Source of the DNA: Chloracidobacterium sp.
Lineage (GTDB): Bacteria; Acidobacteriota; Blastocatellia; Pyrinomonadales; Pyrinomonadaceae
Assembly: GCA_016715795.1 (NCBI GenBank)
Contig: JADJXP010000002.1
Span: 434,001-498,000 of the forward strand
DNA length: 64,000 nucleotides
Direction: 5' to 3'
The notes under the pieces are model-generated. The model was not told where the DNA came from, searched no databases, and worked only from the letters and a program-made list of their open reading frames with translations. Every line of letters starts with the position of its first letter. The stretch's first letter is position 1. Shown piece after piece: positions 49,697 through 58,610 of the stretch. The position numbers were made by a program, and so were the translations under genes.

Positions 49697-50938
49697 CTAG
49701 AGGCTCTCGTCCATCGAGAGCCTCTTTCGGTATAGGAACATCACGAGCAGGGATGCGGCGAAGGCGAGAGCGGAAGCAACGATAACGGCGCGAAACGCCG
49801 TTGTGTAATCGCCGCCGTGCAGGTCGGCGAGGTGACCGGTAATACGGCCGCCGATGGCGGCCCCGATCACTTCGATCAGTGTGATGACGCCGAGTATCTT
49901 TCCGGCCTCGCGTCGGCCGAAGAGGTCCGCGGTCAGCCGCTGGATCAACACAAAGGTGCCGCCATAGCCCAACGCGAACGGCAGCAAGAACCATGCCCAG
50001 TTTGACGCCGTCAATGCCAGCAGAACGAACGACGCTGCCAGCATCAGCAGCGCCGAAGCGGCCATTACGCGAACTGAGCGAAAGAGGTCGCTAAAGAAGC
50101 CCGCAAGAAATTTTCCGCCCACGCTCACCGCGAAGAGTGCCGATTGGGCAAAAGCTGCCGTCTCAGCCGAGAGGCCGATCTTTGGCGACTGAAGGTAAAG
50201 AATAAACTGTTGGCTTGTGACAAATATCGGATAAAAGACAAGCGCGGCGCACGCGGCCAGGGCCCAGAATAGCGGCGTTCTGAGGGCATCGGCCAAGGTC
50301 ATCCCTTCAGCGGTAGGTTGCTCAGCGGGCCCGCCGCGTTTTTGGTCCTTGACCAGGATCAAGACCGCCGGCAGAAGCACGACCCAAACGAGCATACTGA
50401 TCGCCAGCATTGCCGAACGCCAATTGTAGGCCGCGATCAGCGGCTGTGCGATCTGAGGAATGATGACACCGCCAATGCTCGTGCCGGTGAGAGCTATGCC
50501 GAGCGCGGTGCCGCGCTTCCTGGTGAACCATCGCGACACGAGGACAACATTTGGAGCGACGCCGATAAAACCCAGCGACGCCCCCATAAGGACACGCGAG
50601 AGATAGACCATGTTGGCGGTCGCTGCCTGCGAATGCAGTATCAGACCACCGCCAAGCAGAACACAACCGATCACCATCAGCGGCTTGAGCCGGAAACGCG
50701 TCACCAGCCATCCGCCGATCAATGAAAAGACGCCCGACATCAGGAACGTGATGTTCGCGGCGTTGGCGATAAAGCTCTCAGCGTGTGCGGCATCGACGGC
50801 GCCGATGGCGACAAACTCTTCGCGTATCGGCTTGTAAAACGGTGGCAGGCCGCCGACGGCAAGGCCGTTGCTTATCACGAGGGCGAACGTTGAAATGCCC
50901 ACGATCACCCAGCCGTAACCGTCGCTACGCTTTGCCAT
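49697..50938 (-). CDS. MFS transporter
   Basis: 413 residues with about 12 hydrophobic segments. The first half has the cytoplasmic loop motif GGWLVTRFRLKPL and SRVLMGASLGFIGVAPNVVLVSRWFTRKRGTALGIALTGTSIGG, in the style of OFA or monocarboxylate-type carriers. The gene overlaps the next by 14 nt at its start. Its last codons contain an 11-bp hairpin just after tRNA-Ala. Substrate unknown. Confidence 0.9.
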   Translation of the reverse strand: MAKRSDGYGWVIVGISTFALVISNGLAVGGLPPFYKPIREEFVAIGAVDAAHAESFIANAANITFLMSGVFSLIGGWLVTRFRLKPLMVIGCVLLGGGLILHSQAATANMVYLSRVLMGASLGFIGVAPNVVLVSRWFTRKRGTALGIALTGTSIGGVIIPQIAQPLIAAYNWRSAMLAISMLVWVVLLPAVLILVKDQKRGGPAEQPTAEGMTLADALRTPLFWALAACAALVFYPIFVTSQQFILYLQSPKIGLSAETAAFAQSALFAVSVGGKFLAGFFSDLFRSVRVMAASALLMLAASFVLLALTASNWAWFLLPFALGYGGTFVLIQRLTADLFGRREAGKILGVITLIEVIGAAIGGRITGHLADLHGGDYTTAFRAVIVASALAFAASLLVMFLYRKRLSMDESL

Positions 50939-51590
50939 TTCGGGATTGGTTTAAGACGTGTTCGGGAACCGCGACCCCGTCTGCAAGCCTGTCGTCGGCT
51001 ATCGGCGGGCCGTAAGCAAGCGACAACGGCACGACGCCGGCCCAGACATCCATTGCGTAGTCCTCTTCGTCATCCACGGGCGGGCCCGTGCGGACCTTTG
51101 CCGAGGCTTCGTTGATCGGCAGCTTGATGACGCTTGTTGCCTTGAGTTCCACTTCATTTGGCCACCGGACATCAGGCCAGCGGCCATGCACGATGTGCTC
51201 CGTGATGGCTTCGAGAGCTGTGTTCTTTTCTTCTGCTTCCGTCACGAGCGTCGCCTTGCCGAGGATCACGACCGAGCGATAGTTTATCGAATGATGGAAC
51301 GCAGACCGCGCAAGCACCAGCCCGTCAACGATGGTGACCGTCACGCAGACATCGACGCTCTTCGACATCTCGCGCAGCATCCGGCTCGCCGCCGAGCCGT
51401 GAATAAACAGATCGTCGCCTATCCGGCCATACGCCGTCGGTATCACATACGGTTGGCCGTCGACGACAAACCCGACGTGGCAGATGAACGCCTCATCGAG
51501 GATCGCATTGATCGTCTCGCGCTCGTAATTGCCGCGATTCGGCAGCCGGCGAACCCGCGTTCTTTCACTTTGCATCTCGTTTAAGTTCAT
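50925..51590 (-). CDS. Pyridoxamine 5'-phosphate oxidase-like FMN-binding protein
   Basis: 221 residues from ATG 51590 (MNLNEMQSERTRVRRLPNRGNY). Split-barrel flavin-binding fold of the nitroimidazole-resistance type: EAFICHVGFVVDGQPYVIPTAYGRIGDDLFIHGSAASRML, VDVCVTVTIVDGLVLARSAFHHSINYRSVVILG. It likely binds FMN or F420. Co-directional and overlapping with the MFS gene, so the two form an operon. Confidence 0.88.
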   Translation of the reverse strand: MNLNEMQSERTRVRRLPNRGNYERETINAILDEAFICHVGFVVDGQPYVIPTAYGRIGDDLFIHGSAASRMLREMSKSVDVCVTVTIVDGLVLARSAFHHSINYRSVVILGKATLVTEAEEKNTALEAITEHIVHGRWPDVRWPNEVELKATSVIKLPINEASAKVRTGPPVDDEEDYAMDVWAGVVPLSLAYGPPIADDRLADGVAVPEHVLNQSRNGKA

Positions 51591-51629
51591 ATTGATGAAC
51601 AGTGTGATTATACAGGCCACGGGACCGGC

Positions 51630-51866
51630 TCAAGAATATCGCTGCAATTTTTGATCACCGCGTAGAATTTCGCGCTCTTCGCGGGTTATTTCCGGTTCTG
51701 CCTTGCCTATTAGATCACGAAGCGGCACAAATGAGCGGTCGATAGGGCACTGCGTTCCTTTCATTACAGGCACAGGATGTGCATTAGAAAACAGTAAAAG
51801 GCCCGGGTGAGGTGCGTTAAGTCGGATCTCAATGAGTGGGATGACGGCTGGACGCCTCTCGGGCAT
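51630..51866 (-). CDS. Possible small protein of unknown function
   Basis: 78 residues from ATG 51866. The C-terminal part (VPLRDLIGKAEPEITREEREIL) has protein-like composition, but the frame overlaps little else and has no family match I know. It lies in the divergent region between the PNPOx-like gene and the large secreted protein, whose start is at 51877. Equally likely to be chance. Confidence 0.25.
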   Translation of the reverse strand: MPERRPAVIPLIEIRLNAPHPGLLLFSNAHPVPVMKGTQCPIDRSFVPLRDLIGKAEPEITREEREILRGDQKLQRYS

Positions 51867-51876
51867 GGAGGCCGCA

Positions 51877-54426
51877 ATGAAGTTTTTAGGGCGTACTGTT
51901 ACTGCCACATTGGTAGTCTCGTGGTTCATCATCTCTCCAGTATTCACGCAGTCGTATTACCGGTCGGGCCAACCCGGAAGTGTTGAGGGCATGGTCGAAG
52001 TATCTCGCGCGGACATCAAATCAGCTGTGCTTGCAGGCATCAAGACGTACCTCGAACAAATGAAGGGAACGTGCTTTGAAAGCGGAGGTTTCAGCATCGG
52101 CGATTACGACAAGTTCGTCGCTGCGCTAAACCGAAACATCCAGGAGATCGTCGTTGGAAACGATGGATCGGCTTGGCTTGTTAAGAACTCGTCGGGGGCA
52201 AACTCGTCGCACTACGATCCATGGGGCAGTATGGGCGATGCATACATCTACTTTAGGTTCGATCCGAGGAAACGGATAGGCATGCCCAGCCGCCAAACGA
52301 TGCTGCATGAGGTTACCCACCACATCGAGTGGCTCAACGGTGTAAAGCAGGCGTCAAACGGCGGTGCTAACCCGGCGTCGGAGAGGAATTCCGAATATCA
52401 GGACAAAGTGACCGACGCGCTTGTTCCATGGTTTGCACATGATATTGCACTTTCAAAACAGGAATTGCCGCTTGGTACTGCGATCTCAGCCTGGAAAGAG
52501 GTCGAAAAGGCTCTGAAGAAAGGCGAGAACGGAGACTTCGCCGGCGGTAACAAGCACGACCGAAATCTACAGGCCCTGACCGGCTTCTATGCAAACCTCG
52601 AGCACCTTACGAACTATTACAAAGGCGGAAAGTGCGGCGAGGACCTGCGCATGCTTATGTACCTTGCCGAGATTGTGCCCCAACTCGACTGGGAACTGGA
52701 TATGACGGGTCCTGACGAGATCACTTTGGGCGACGAGGCTACGATCACTGCTAGGCCTTACGAACATATTGAGAAACAATTCGACGTGGTCCTGGACAAG
52801 AAGCTCAAAGCAAAATTCCGCTGGCGAATACCGCGCCGCGACGCCGTCTATGGGCAAACCCTGAAGTTCAAACCTACTGAGGCGATCCCTTACACGGTGA
52901 CGGTCGACTTGGTCGTGCCGTTCATGGGCAAGGACAACGTTATAGCTCATGGTGAGCACACAGTGCGGGTGAAGCCAAAGGCTAGCCCGAGCCCGACGCC
53001 TGCTGAGATCGACGAATCGAAGTACGAGTTCTCGGGTAGCGTGCCCGGCGTTTGGGAAGGTGGCGGCGACAAGCAGAAGTTCCGTTTCAAGCGTCAGAAA
53101 GCTAGCTCTTATGCAGCCGGTGAATGCCGCTGGGAGGGCGTCGTCAATGCCGAGGTGTGGGGCGAACTCGATAACTGGCGTTCGCCGAGCCGCGACGAGA
53201 TCGACCGGAAGATCGCTGACATCACCGCATCTAACAAGGCCTGGGGCAAGACGACAAAGGTCACGCCACTGAATATTAGCGGTTTTACGGGAAAGATGGT
53301 CCATTCCAGTGTCGCGTGGTACGCCGGTGGCTGGTCGGACGCCGGGTTTAGGGCGGAATCGGTCTCGGTCGGAGGCATCGGGTGGGCATTCAAGGGCCGG
53401 CATGTCGTCGAGGTAGGATACAGCGCCGGCGGCGGCGGTTGCTGGACAAATACGCTAAAAGCATTTCTCACGTCGCATGCTACAGCCGCTCAGTCCGAGG
53501 CAACGGCCATAATCGGCAGTCTTTCGATCGTTAAGAAAGGCGGTTGGACAAAGGTGCCGTACAACGGCCCTCCGCTCACCGGCCCGGGAGCCGCACCGAC
53601 GCCCGCGCCCACGCCCAAAGCAACGCCGAAACCGACGCCGAAGCCCATACCCAAGCCAACACCAAGGCCGACGCCGAAACCGGCAACAACACCTAAACCA
53701 ACGCCGAAGCCTGCGCCCGAGGCCACGCCGATACCCGGAAAGGCCAAACAGATCTTCAACAGCGGGAACATTTACGGGGTGCAAAACCGGCCCACGAAAC
53801 CGACCACTTTCAAATTGCCCGTTCCATACATGATCACGTCGGTATCGACGTATCACTGGAACAATGCCGTCGGAACGGTCCATCCGGGCACGATCGCGAT
53901 ACGCTCCGCCACCGGGCAGGTATTCGGGCCATGGCAGGCGACCGGGTCCCCGGGACAGGGCGGCGTGAAAAACGCTTTGTGGACCGTGCACCCAAATCTA
54001 GTGTTGCCGGCCGGGACATATACGATCATCGATTCCGAGCCGGCAAGCTGGGCTCAGAATGCGGCAAGCGGCGGGATGGGGCATGCCATGATAGACGGCT
54101 ATCCATCCGGCGGGACGCCAGTTGTCTCAAAGCCGCCGCCGGCTGCGGGAGCATACGTTACGGCCGTCTTTCAGAACATGTCGTCCGAGCCCGCGCATAT
54201 CTTCGTCGAGGGCGAGACATTCGGCCCGGGCAACAAGATACCGCCGGGCGGCCGGCGAGAGGTTCGTATAAAAATTCCGGCGACAGGACGGGTAAAGTTC
54301 GTTGTGGGCCGCAGTGGGCAGGTCATCGCAACGCGAAATTGGGAAGGTGACCCAAGCGACCCGAGTCGATATCCGGTGGTGAAATTTGATGGCCGACAAC
54401 TGTTGATAACGACGGGATTGCGATAG
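51877..54426 (+). CDS. Large secreted HExxH protein with Pro/Thr-rich linker
   Basis: 849 residues from ATG 51877, which has GGAGG 5 nt upstream; in-frame ATGs further upstream lack one. Signal peptide MKFLGRTVTATLVVSWFIIS. The N-terminal domain contains HEVTHHIEW (the HExxH of zincins) about residue 150 and no recognised third ligand. Beta-rich regions follow, then a P-T-P-K-type linker (about residues 580-630) and two C-terminal beta domains with GTYTIIDSEPASWAQN. Probably an extracellular or periplasmic metallohydrolase or adhesin. Monocistronic; no close relative known to me. Confidence 0.65.
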   Translation: MKFLGRTVTATLVVSWFIISPVFTQSYYRSGQPGSVEGMVEVSRADIKSAVLAGIKTYLEQMKGTCFESGGFSIGDYDKFVAALNRNIQEIVVGNDGSAWLVKNSSGANSSHYDPWGSMGDAYIYFRFDPRKRIGMPSRQTMLHEVTHHIEWLNGVKQASNGGANPASERNSEYQDKVTDALVPWFAHDIALSKQELPLGTAISAWKEVEKALKKGENGDFAGGNKHDRNLQALTGFYANLEHLTNYYKGGKCGEDLRMLMYLAEIVPQLDWELDMTGPDEITLGDEATITARPYEHIEKQFDVVLDKKLKAKFRWRIPRRDAVYGQTLKFKPTEAIPYTVTVDLVVPFMGKDNVIAHGEHTVRVKPKASPSPTPAEIDESKYEFSGSVPGVWEGGGDKQKFRFKRQKASSYAAGECRWEGVVNAEVWGELDNWRSPSRDEIDRKIADITASNKAWGKTTKVTPLNISGFTGKMVHSSVAWYAGGWSDAGFRAESVSVGGIGWAFKGRHVVEVGYSAGGGGCWTNTLKAFLTSHATAAQSEATAIIGSLSIVKKGGWTKVPYNGPPLTGPGAAPTPAPTPKATPKPTPKPIPKPTPRPTPKPATTPKPTPKPAPEATPIPGKAKQIFNSGNIYGVQNRPTKPTTFKLPVPYMITSVSTYHWNNAVGTVHPGTIAIRSATGQVFGPWQATGSPGQGGVKNALWTVHPNLVLPAGTYTIIDSEPASWAQNAASGGMGHAMIDGYPSGGTPVVSKPPPAAGAYVTAVFQNMSSEPAHIFVEGETFGPGNKIPPGGRREVRIKIPATGRVKFVVGRSGQVIATRNWEGDPSDPSRYPVVKFDGRQLLITTGLR

Positions 54427-54436
54427 GGCGATGATC

Positions 54437-57175
54437 CTATTTCGCATCCATCCAATTGTCGCCGGCACCGACCTCGACGACGATCGGGACGTCGAGCTCG
54501 GCGGCGGATTCCATTTCGCGTTTGATGATCTCGGACGCACGCTCGACCTCGGCCTTTGGCGATTCGAAGAGCAGTTCGTCGTGGACCTGCATTATCATAC
54601 GCGTCGCTAAATCGTCCTGTTTCAATGCGTTAGCGACACGGATCATGGCGATCTTTACAATATCGCTGGCCGTGCCCTGGATCGGCATGTTGATCGCTTC
54701 GCGTTCCTGGCGGCTGCGAACGGTGTAGTTGCGGTCGTTGATCGAGGCGAAATATCGCCTGCGGCCAAAGAGCGAAGTGACAAAGCCATTCTTTCGCGCT
54801 TCCTCCGGCGTTCGGTCCATGTATTCGCGAATGCCTTTGTAGGTTTCAAAGTAATCGTCGATCACCTTTCGTGCCTCAGCGCGTGAGATGCCGACCCGTT
54901 GGGACAGGCCGAACGCCTCGACGGCGTAGGCGATGCCAAAATTCACTATCTTCGCAAGGCGGCGTTTCTCCTTCATCTCCTTCTCGTCCTTTGCTCCAAA
55001 GACCAGGCGGGCCGTTTGTGCGTGAATGTCCTCATTGTTCTTGAACGCCTCGAGCATATTCGGGTCCTGCGTGATGTGGGCGAGGATGCGCAATTCCAAC
55101 TGCGAGTAGTCCGCCGAGATCAGCTTGTTGCCTTTTTCGGGAATGAACGCCTTGCGGATCTGTTGACCGAGCTCGGTGCGAACGGGAATATTCTGCAGGT
55201 TCGGCTCGGTCGATGAAAGGCGGCCGGTCGCGGCTACGGTCTGGTTCAGACATCCGTGGACGCGGCCGTCGTCGCGAATCATTCGCGGCAGGGCATCGGC
55301 ATAAGTCGCCTTGAGCTTGTCCATCTCGCGGTAATCGATGATGAGCTGCGCGATCTCGTAGGTTTGTGCAAGCTCGACGAGCACATCGTGGCTGGTCGAT
55401 ATTTGGCCGGTTGCAGTCTTCTTGCCGGTGGCGATATTTAGCTCGCCAAACACCTCGCCGACTTGCTTTGGGGAGCCGATGTTGAACTCGCGGCCCGCGA
55501 GCGAGAATATCTGTTTGCTCAGTTCCGCAAGGTTCTCGGTGATCTCCTTTGAGAATTTCGTCAGATCGTCGCCGTCGACCTTCATTCCGGCGAGCTCGAT
55601 GTCCAGCAAGACATCAATGGTTGGCATCTCGATCTCGGAATACACGCGTTCAAGACCATTCTCACGGATCTTGCTTCGCAGAATGGGCGCGAGTCGAGCG
55701 GTCAGATCGGCGGTCTCGGCGACGCGGAACGACGCCTCGTCAAAACCGTCCGGAATAGCGTGCGCGAGGTCGGTATCAAGATACGCCTGCGCGAGAAAGT
55801 CGATACCGTAATTCGAACGGCCAGGATCAAGCAGATACGCAGCGACCATCACATCATCATTCGCCGGCAGCGGCCGGATGCCGAGCTTGAGAAGCGCGGC
55901 GGCGTTTCGCTTCGCATCGTGCGCGTAGCGGTCGAAATACGGATTAGTCAAAATGTCGCCGAGCGGCCTGACGGCCTTTTCACCGGCGTCCTCAAAATTA
56001 TCGAGGTCGATATAGAATGCCTCGCCGTTGCCGAGGCCGATCGCGACGCCGAGCGGCGCCTGTTTATCGTAAGCACTCGACTTTTCGTTCGAGTTGGCGT
56101 CGTTGACGTGATAGCTCCACTGCGTGTTATCGAACAATCGTCGTATCAGAACGTCGAATGCGGCTCGCGTCGTGATGATCGAATATTTCGTATCTACCGT
56201 GCCCGTGTGGCTCGGTAGGCTGTTAAAAAGACTGCCGCTGCCGGTTCCCGCTGCCGCACCGACCGAGACGGCCGCACCGTCGCCGAATTCCTTCATCAAG
56301 GTCTTGAATTCAAGCTCGTGAAACAGCTCATACGCCGCTTTTCGGTCGGATTCGACACGTTTTAGAGTTTCCAGATTGAGATCGATCGGCACCTCGCAGT
56401 GGATCGTTGCGAGTTCGAGCGATTGGCGAATGATCTCTTGGTTATTTTGCAGGCTCTCGCGATAGGTCTTGTGCGTTATTTCGTCGGCACGCCGCATCGC
56501 TTCCTCGGCGGAGCCGTAATCGAGAACGATCTTTAACGCACCCTTCGCACCGATGCCGGGAGCTCCGGGAATGTTATCGACCGAATCGCCCATCAAGCCG
56601 AGCAGATCGATGATCTTGTCCGGCGGCACTCCAAATTTGTTGATGACCCAAGCCTCGTCGCACCACTCGACGGGCGGGACGGGCACTTTGCGTTTTACAT
56701 TGACCGAGTTTTGCCGCATGGCGATCACATATGGATCGGTCACGAGCTGGCACAGGTCCTTATCGTTTGAGACGATAACGGCCTGCATTTGCTTTGCCGC
56801 GCACTCTTTTGCGAGGGTCCCGATGATGTCGTCCGCCTCGTAGCCGTCGAGGCGGAGATTCTTGATCCCAAACGCCTCGCAAACCCGCTCGACCCACGGC
56901 AATTGAGTGAGGAGATCGTCCGGCGTCTCCTGCCGGTTCGCCTTGTAATCGGCGTAGGAATCATGCCGAAACGTGGGTGCGAACGTGTCCCACACCGCTG
57001 CGATATATTCCGGCCGCTCGTCGTTGAGCAGCTTGCGGAGCATGTTAGTAAAGACAAAGACCGCCTGCGTTACCTCGCCTTTACTGTTTCGCAGCGGGTC
57101 CTGCCGCATGCCCATCGGTGCAAAGAATGCACGATAGATATGCGACATGGCGTCGATGAGAAAAACACGTTTCAT
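54437..57175 (-). CDS. polA: DNA polymerase I
   Basis: 912 residues. 5'-3' exonuclease domain (RVFLIDAMSHIYRAFFA, GYEADDIIGTLAKECA, LLGLMGDSVDNIPGAPGIG), a middle 3'-5' exonuclease-like domain and polymerase motifs A (ADYSQLELRILAHI), B (RRLAKIVNFGIAYA) and C (MIMQVHDELLFE). In the middle domain the D-x-E of ExoI is not visible (WSYHVNDANSNEKSS in its place), so proofreading is probably absent, as in several Pol I lineages. It converges on the HExxH gene. Confidence 0.95.
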   Translation of the reverse strand: MKRVFLIDAMSHIYRAFFAPMGMRQDPLRNSKGEVTQAVFVFTNMLRKLLNDERPEYIAAVWDTFAPTFRHDSYADYKANRQETPDDLLTQLPWVERVCEAFGIKNLRLDGYEADDIIGTLAKECAAKQMQAVIVSNDKDLCQLVTDPYVIAMRQNSVNVKRKVPVPPVEWCDEAWVINKFGVPPDKIIDLLGLMGDSVDNIPGAPGIGAKGALKIVLDYGSAEEAMRRADEITHKTYRESLQNNQEIIRQSLELATIHCEVPIDLNLETLKRVESDRKAAYELFHELEFKTLMKEFGDGAAVSVGAAAGTGSGSLFNSLPSHTGTVDTKYSIITTRAAFDVLIRRLFDNTQWSYHVNDANSNEKSSAYDKQAPLGVAIGLGNGEAFYIDLDNFEDAGEKAVRPLGDILTNPYFDRYAHDAKRNAAALLKLGIRPLPANDDVMVAAYLLDPGRSNYGIDFLAQAYLDTDLAHAIPDGFDEASFRVAETADLTARLAPILRSKIRENGLERVYSEIEMPTIDVLLDIELAGMKVDGDDLTKFSKEITENLAELSKQIFSLAGREFNIGSPKQVGEVFGELNIATGKKTATGQISTSHDVLVELAQTYEIAQLIIDYREMDKLKATYADALPRMIRDDGRVHGCLNQTVAATGRLSSTEPNLQNIPVRTELGQQIRKAFIPEKGNKLISADYSQLELRILAHITQDPNMLEAFKNNEDIHAQTARLVFGAKDEKEMKEKRRLAKIVNFGIAYAVEAFGLSQRVGISRAEARKVIDDYFETYKGIREYMDRTPEEARKNGFVTSLFGRRRYFASINDRNYTVRSRQEREAINMPIQGTASDIVKIAMIRVANALKQDDLATRMIMQVHDELLFESPKAEVERASEIIKREMESAAELDVPIVVEVGAGDNWMDAK

Positions 57176-57330
57176 TCGCGTGGCCCGTTAGTCAATGATA
57201 GAGAAACCTCGATGGCGAAACAAGGTCTGGGATTTCTCTCAGCATACCGCTGACGCGTTCTGATTATTTTGCGAAAACTGCTAAAATTACCGTTTGCTTG
57301 GATCGAAGAAATAATATCTGGAGAATCTGA

Positions 57331-58464
57331 ATGAAGATCGGTTTACCGAAGGAAATAAAGGACAACGAATACCGTGTCGGCCTGACGCCTGCGGGCGTTC
57401 AGGCGTTGACGCTTGCCGGGCATACGGTCTATGTGCAAAAGACAGCGGGTGAGGGCTCGGGCTTTAAGGATGAGCAGTATGTCAAGGCCGGCGGCCACAT
57501 GCTCGATACGGCAGATGAGATCTGGCAGACGGGCGATATGATCGTCAAGGTGAAGGAGCCGGTTGCACCCGAATATCCCAGGATGCGTGAGAACCAGCTG
57601 CTCTTTACCTATCTGCACCTTGCACCGGAACTCGAGCTCACCAAGGTGATGCTCGAGCGGAAAGTCACCGGCGTTGCCTACGAGACGATCATCAAGGACG
57701 GCAAGCTGCCGCTGCTGACACCGATGTCCGAGGTCGCAGGCCGCATGTCGGTTCAGGTCGGCGCGACGTATCTTGAAAAGATGAATGGCGGCAAGGGCAT
57801 CCTGCTTGGCGGTGTGCCGGGCGTGCCTGCGGCAAATGTGGTCATCATCGGCGGTGGGATTGTAGGAACCGAAGCTGCAAAAATGGCTGTCGGGCTTGGG
57901 GCAAAGGTCACGATCATCGACCGAAACCTCGACCGGCTGCGGCAGCTTGACGACATTTTCCTATCAAAGGTCCAGACGCTGGCGTCGTCACGGTATCAGA
58001 TCGAGGAAGCGATCTCGCATGCCGATCTCGTGATCGGAGCAGTCTTGGTCGTTGGCGCGGCGGCACCGAAACTCGTCACACGCGATATGCTGCACCTGAT
58101 ACCGCAGGGAGCTGTGCTGGTGGACGTTGCCGTCGATCAGGGCGGCTGCTTTGAGACGACGCATGCGACGACGCACTCGAATCCGACCTATTACGAGGAA
58201 GGCGTGCTGCACTATTGTGTCGCTAACATGCCGGGAGCAGTGCCGAGAACATCGACGTTTGCTCTGACCAACGCCACGCTGCCGTATGCATTGGACCTTG
58301 CGAATAAAGGCTTTGAGCAGGCGATCAAGGACGACGCCGGCCTGGCAGAGGGCGTCAATACCTACGCCGGCAAGCTGACCTACGAGGCGGTTGCTACATC
58401 GCAGGGCCTCGAATACACGCCGCTCGATTCTCTGATCGATCTTAAAGCGGCATCTGTGGGGTAG
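57331..58464 (+). CDS. ald: Alanine dehydrogenase
   Basis: 377 residues, normal length. Catalyses NAD-dependent conversion of alanine to pyruvate and ammonium. N-terminal MKIGLPKEIKDNEYRVGLTPAGVQAL, the catalytic Lys-containing VKVKEPVAPEY and a Rossmann motif VVIIGGGIVGTEAAKMAVGLGA, then VDVAVDQGGCFETT and the MPGAVPRTSTFALTNATLPY region. GGAG lies 7 nt before the ATG. It is divergent from polA and followed by a heptad hairpin. Confidence 0.95.
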   Translation: MKIGLPKEIKDNEYRVGLTPAGVQALTLAGHTVYVQKTAGEGSGFKDEQYVKAGGHMLDTADEIWQTGDMIVKVKEPVAPEYPRMRENQLLFTYLHLAPELELTKVMLERKVTGVAYETIIKDGKLPLLTPMSEVAGRMSVQVGATYLEKMNGGKGILLGGVPGVPAANVVIIGGGIVGTEAAKMAVGLGAKVTIIDRNLDRLRQLDDIFLSKVQTLASSRYQIEEAISHADLVIGAVLVVGAAAPKLVTRDMLHLIPQGAVLVDVAVDQGGCFETTHATTHSNPTYYEEGVLHYCVANMPGAVPRTSTFALTNATLPYALDLANKGFEQAIKDDAGLAEGVNTYAGKLTYEAVATSQGLEYTPLDSLIDLKAASVG

Positions 58465-58474
58465 AAGTTTGAAG

Positions 58475-58554
58475 GCGGATTTAACGGATCGAGCGGAAAA
58501 GATCGGATCAGACTTAAGAAGATCCGGACTTTTCCGCTCGATCCGTTTATCCGC
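58475..58554. repeat. Gene-free heptad-word hairpin
   Basis: Arms 58475-58509 and 58521-58554. The words (GGATTTA, ACGGATC, GAGCGGA, AAAGATC, GGATCAG) are more varied than elsewhere, but the arms pair almost fully. It lies between ald and the DUF512 gene. Confidence 0.7.
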
Positions 58555-58610
58555 GTTCGGGATGACTCTAACCGTGGTTAACCTAACCGAACATATAGCT
58601 TAAGGACTGA

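Noticed and set aside
52567..53403. 278-codon minus-strand frame inside the secreted HExxH gene
   Set aside because: No motif and no ribosome site; the plus-strand gene has a signal peptide and domain structure.
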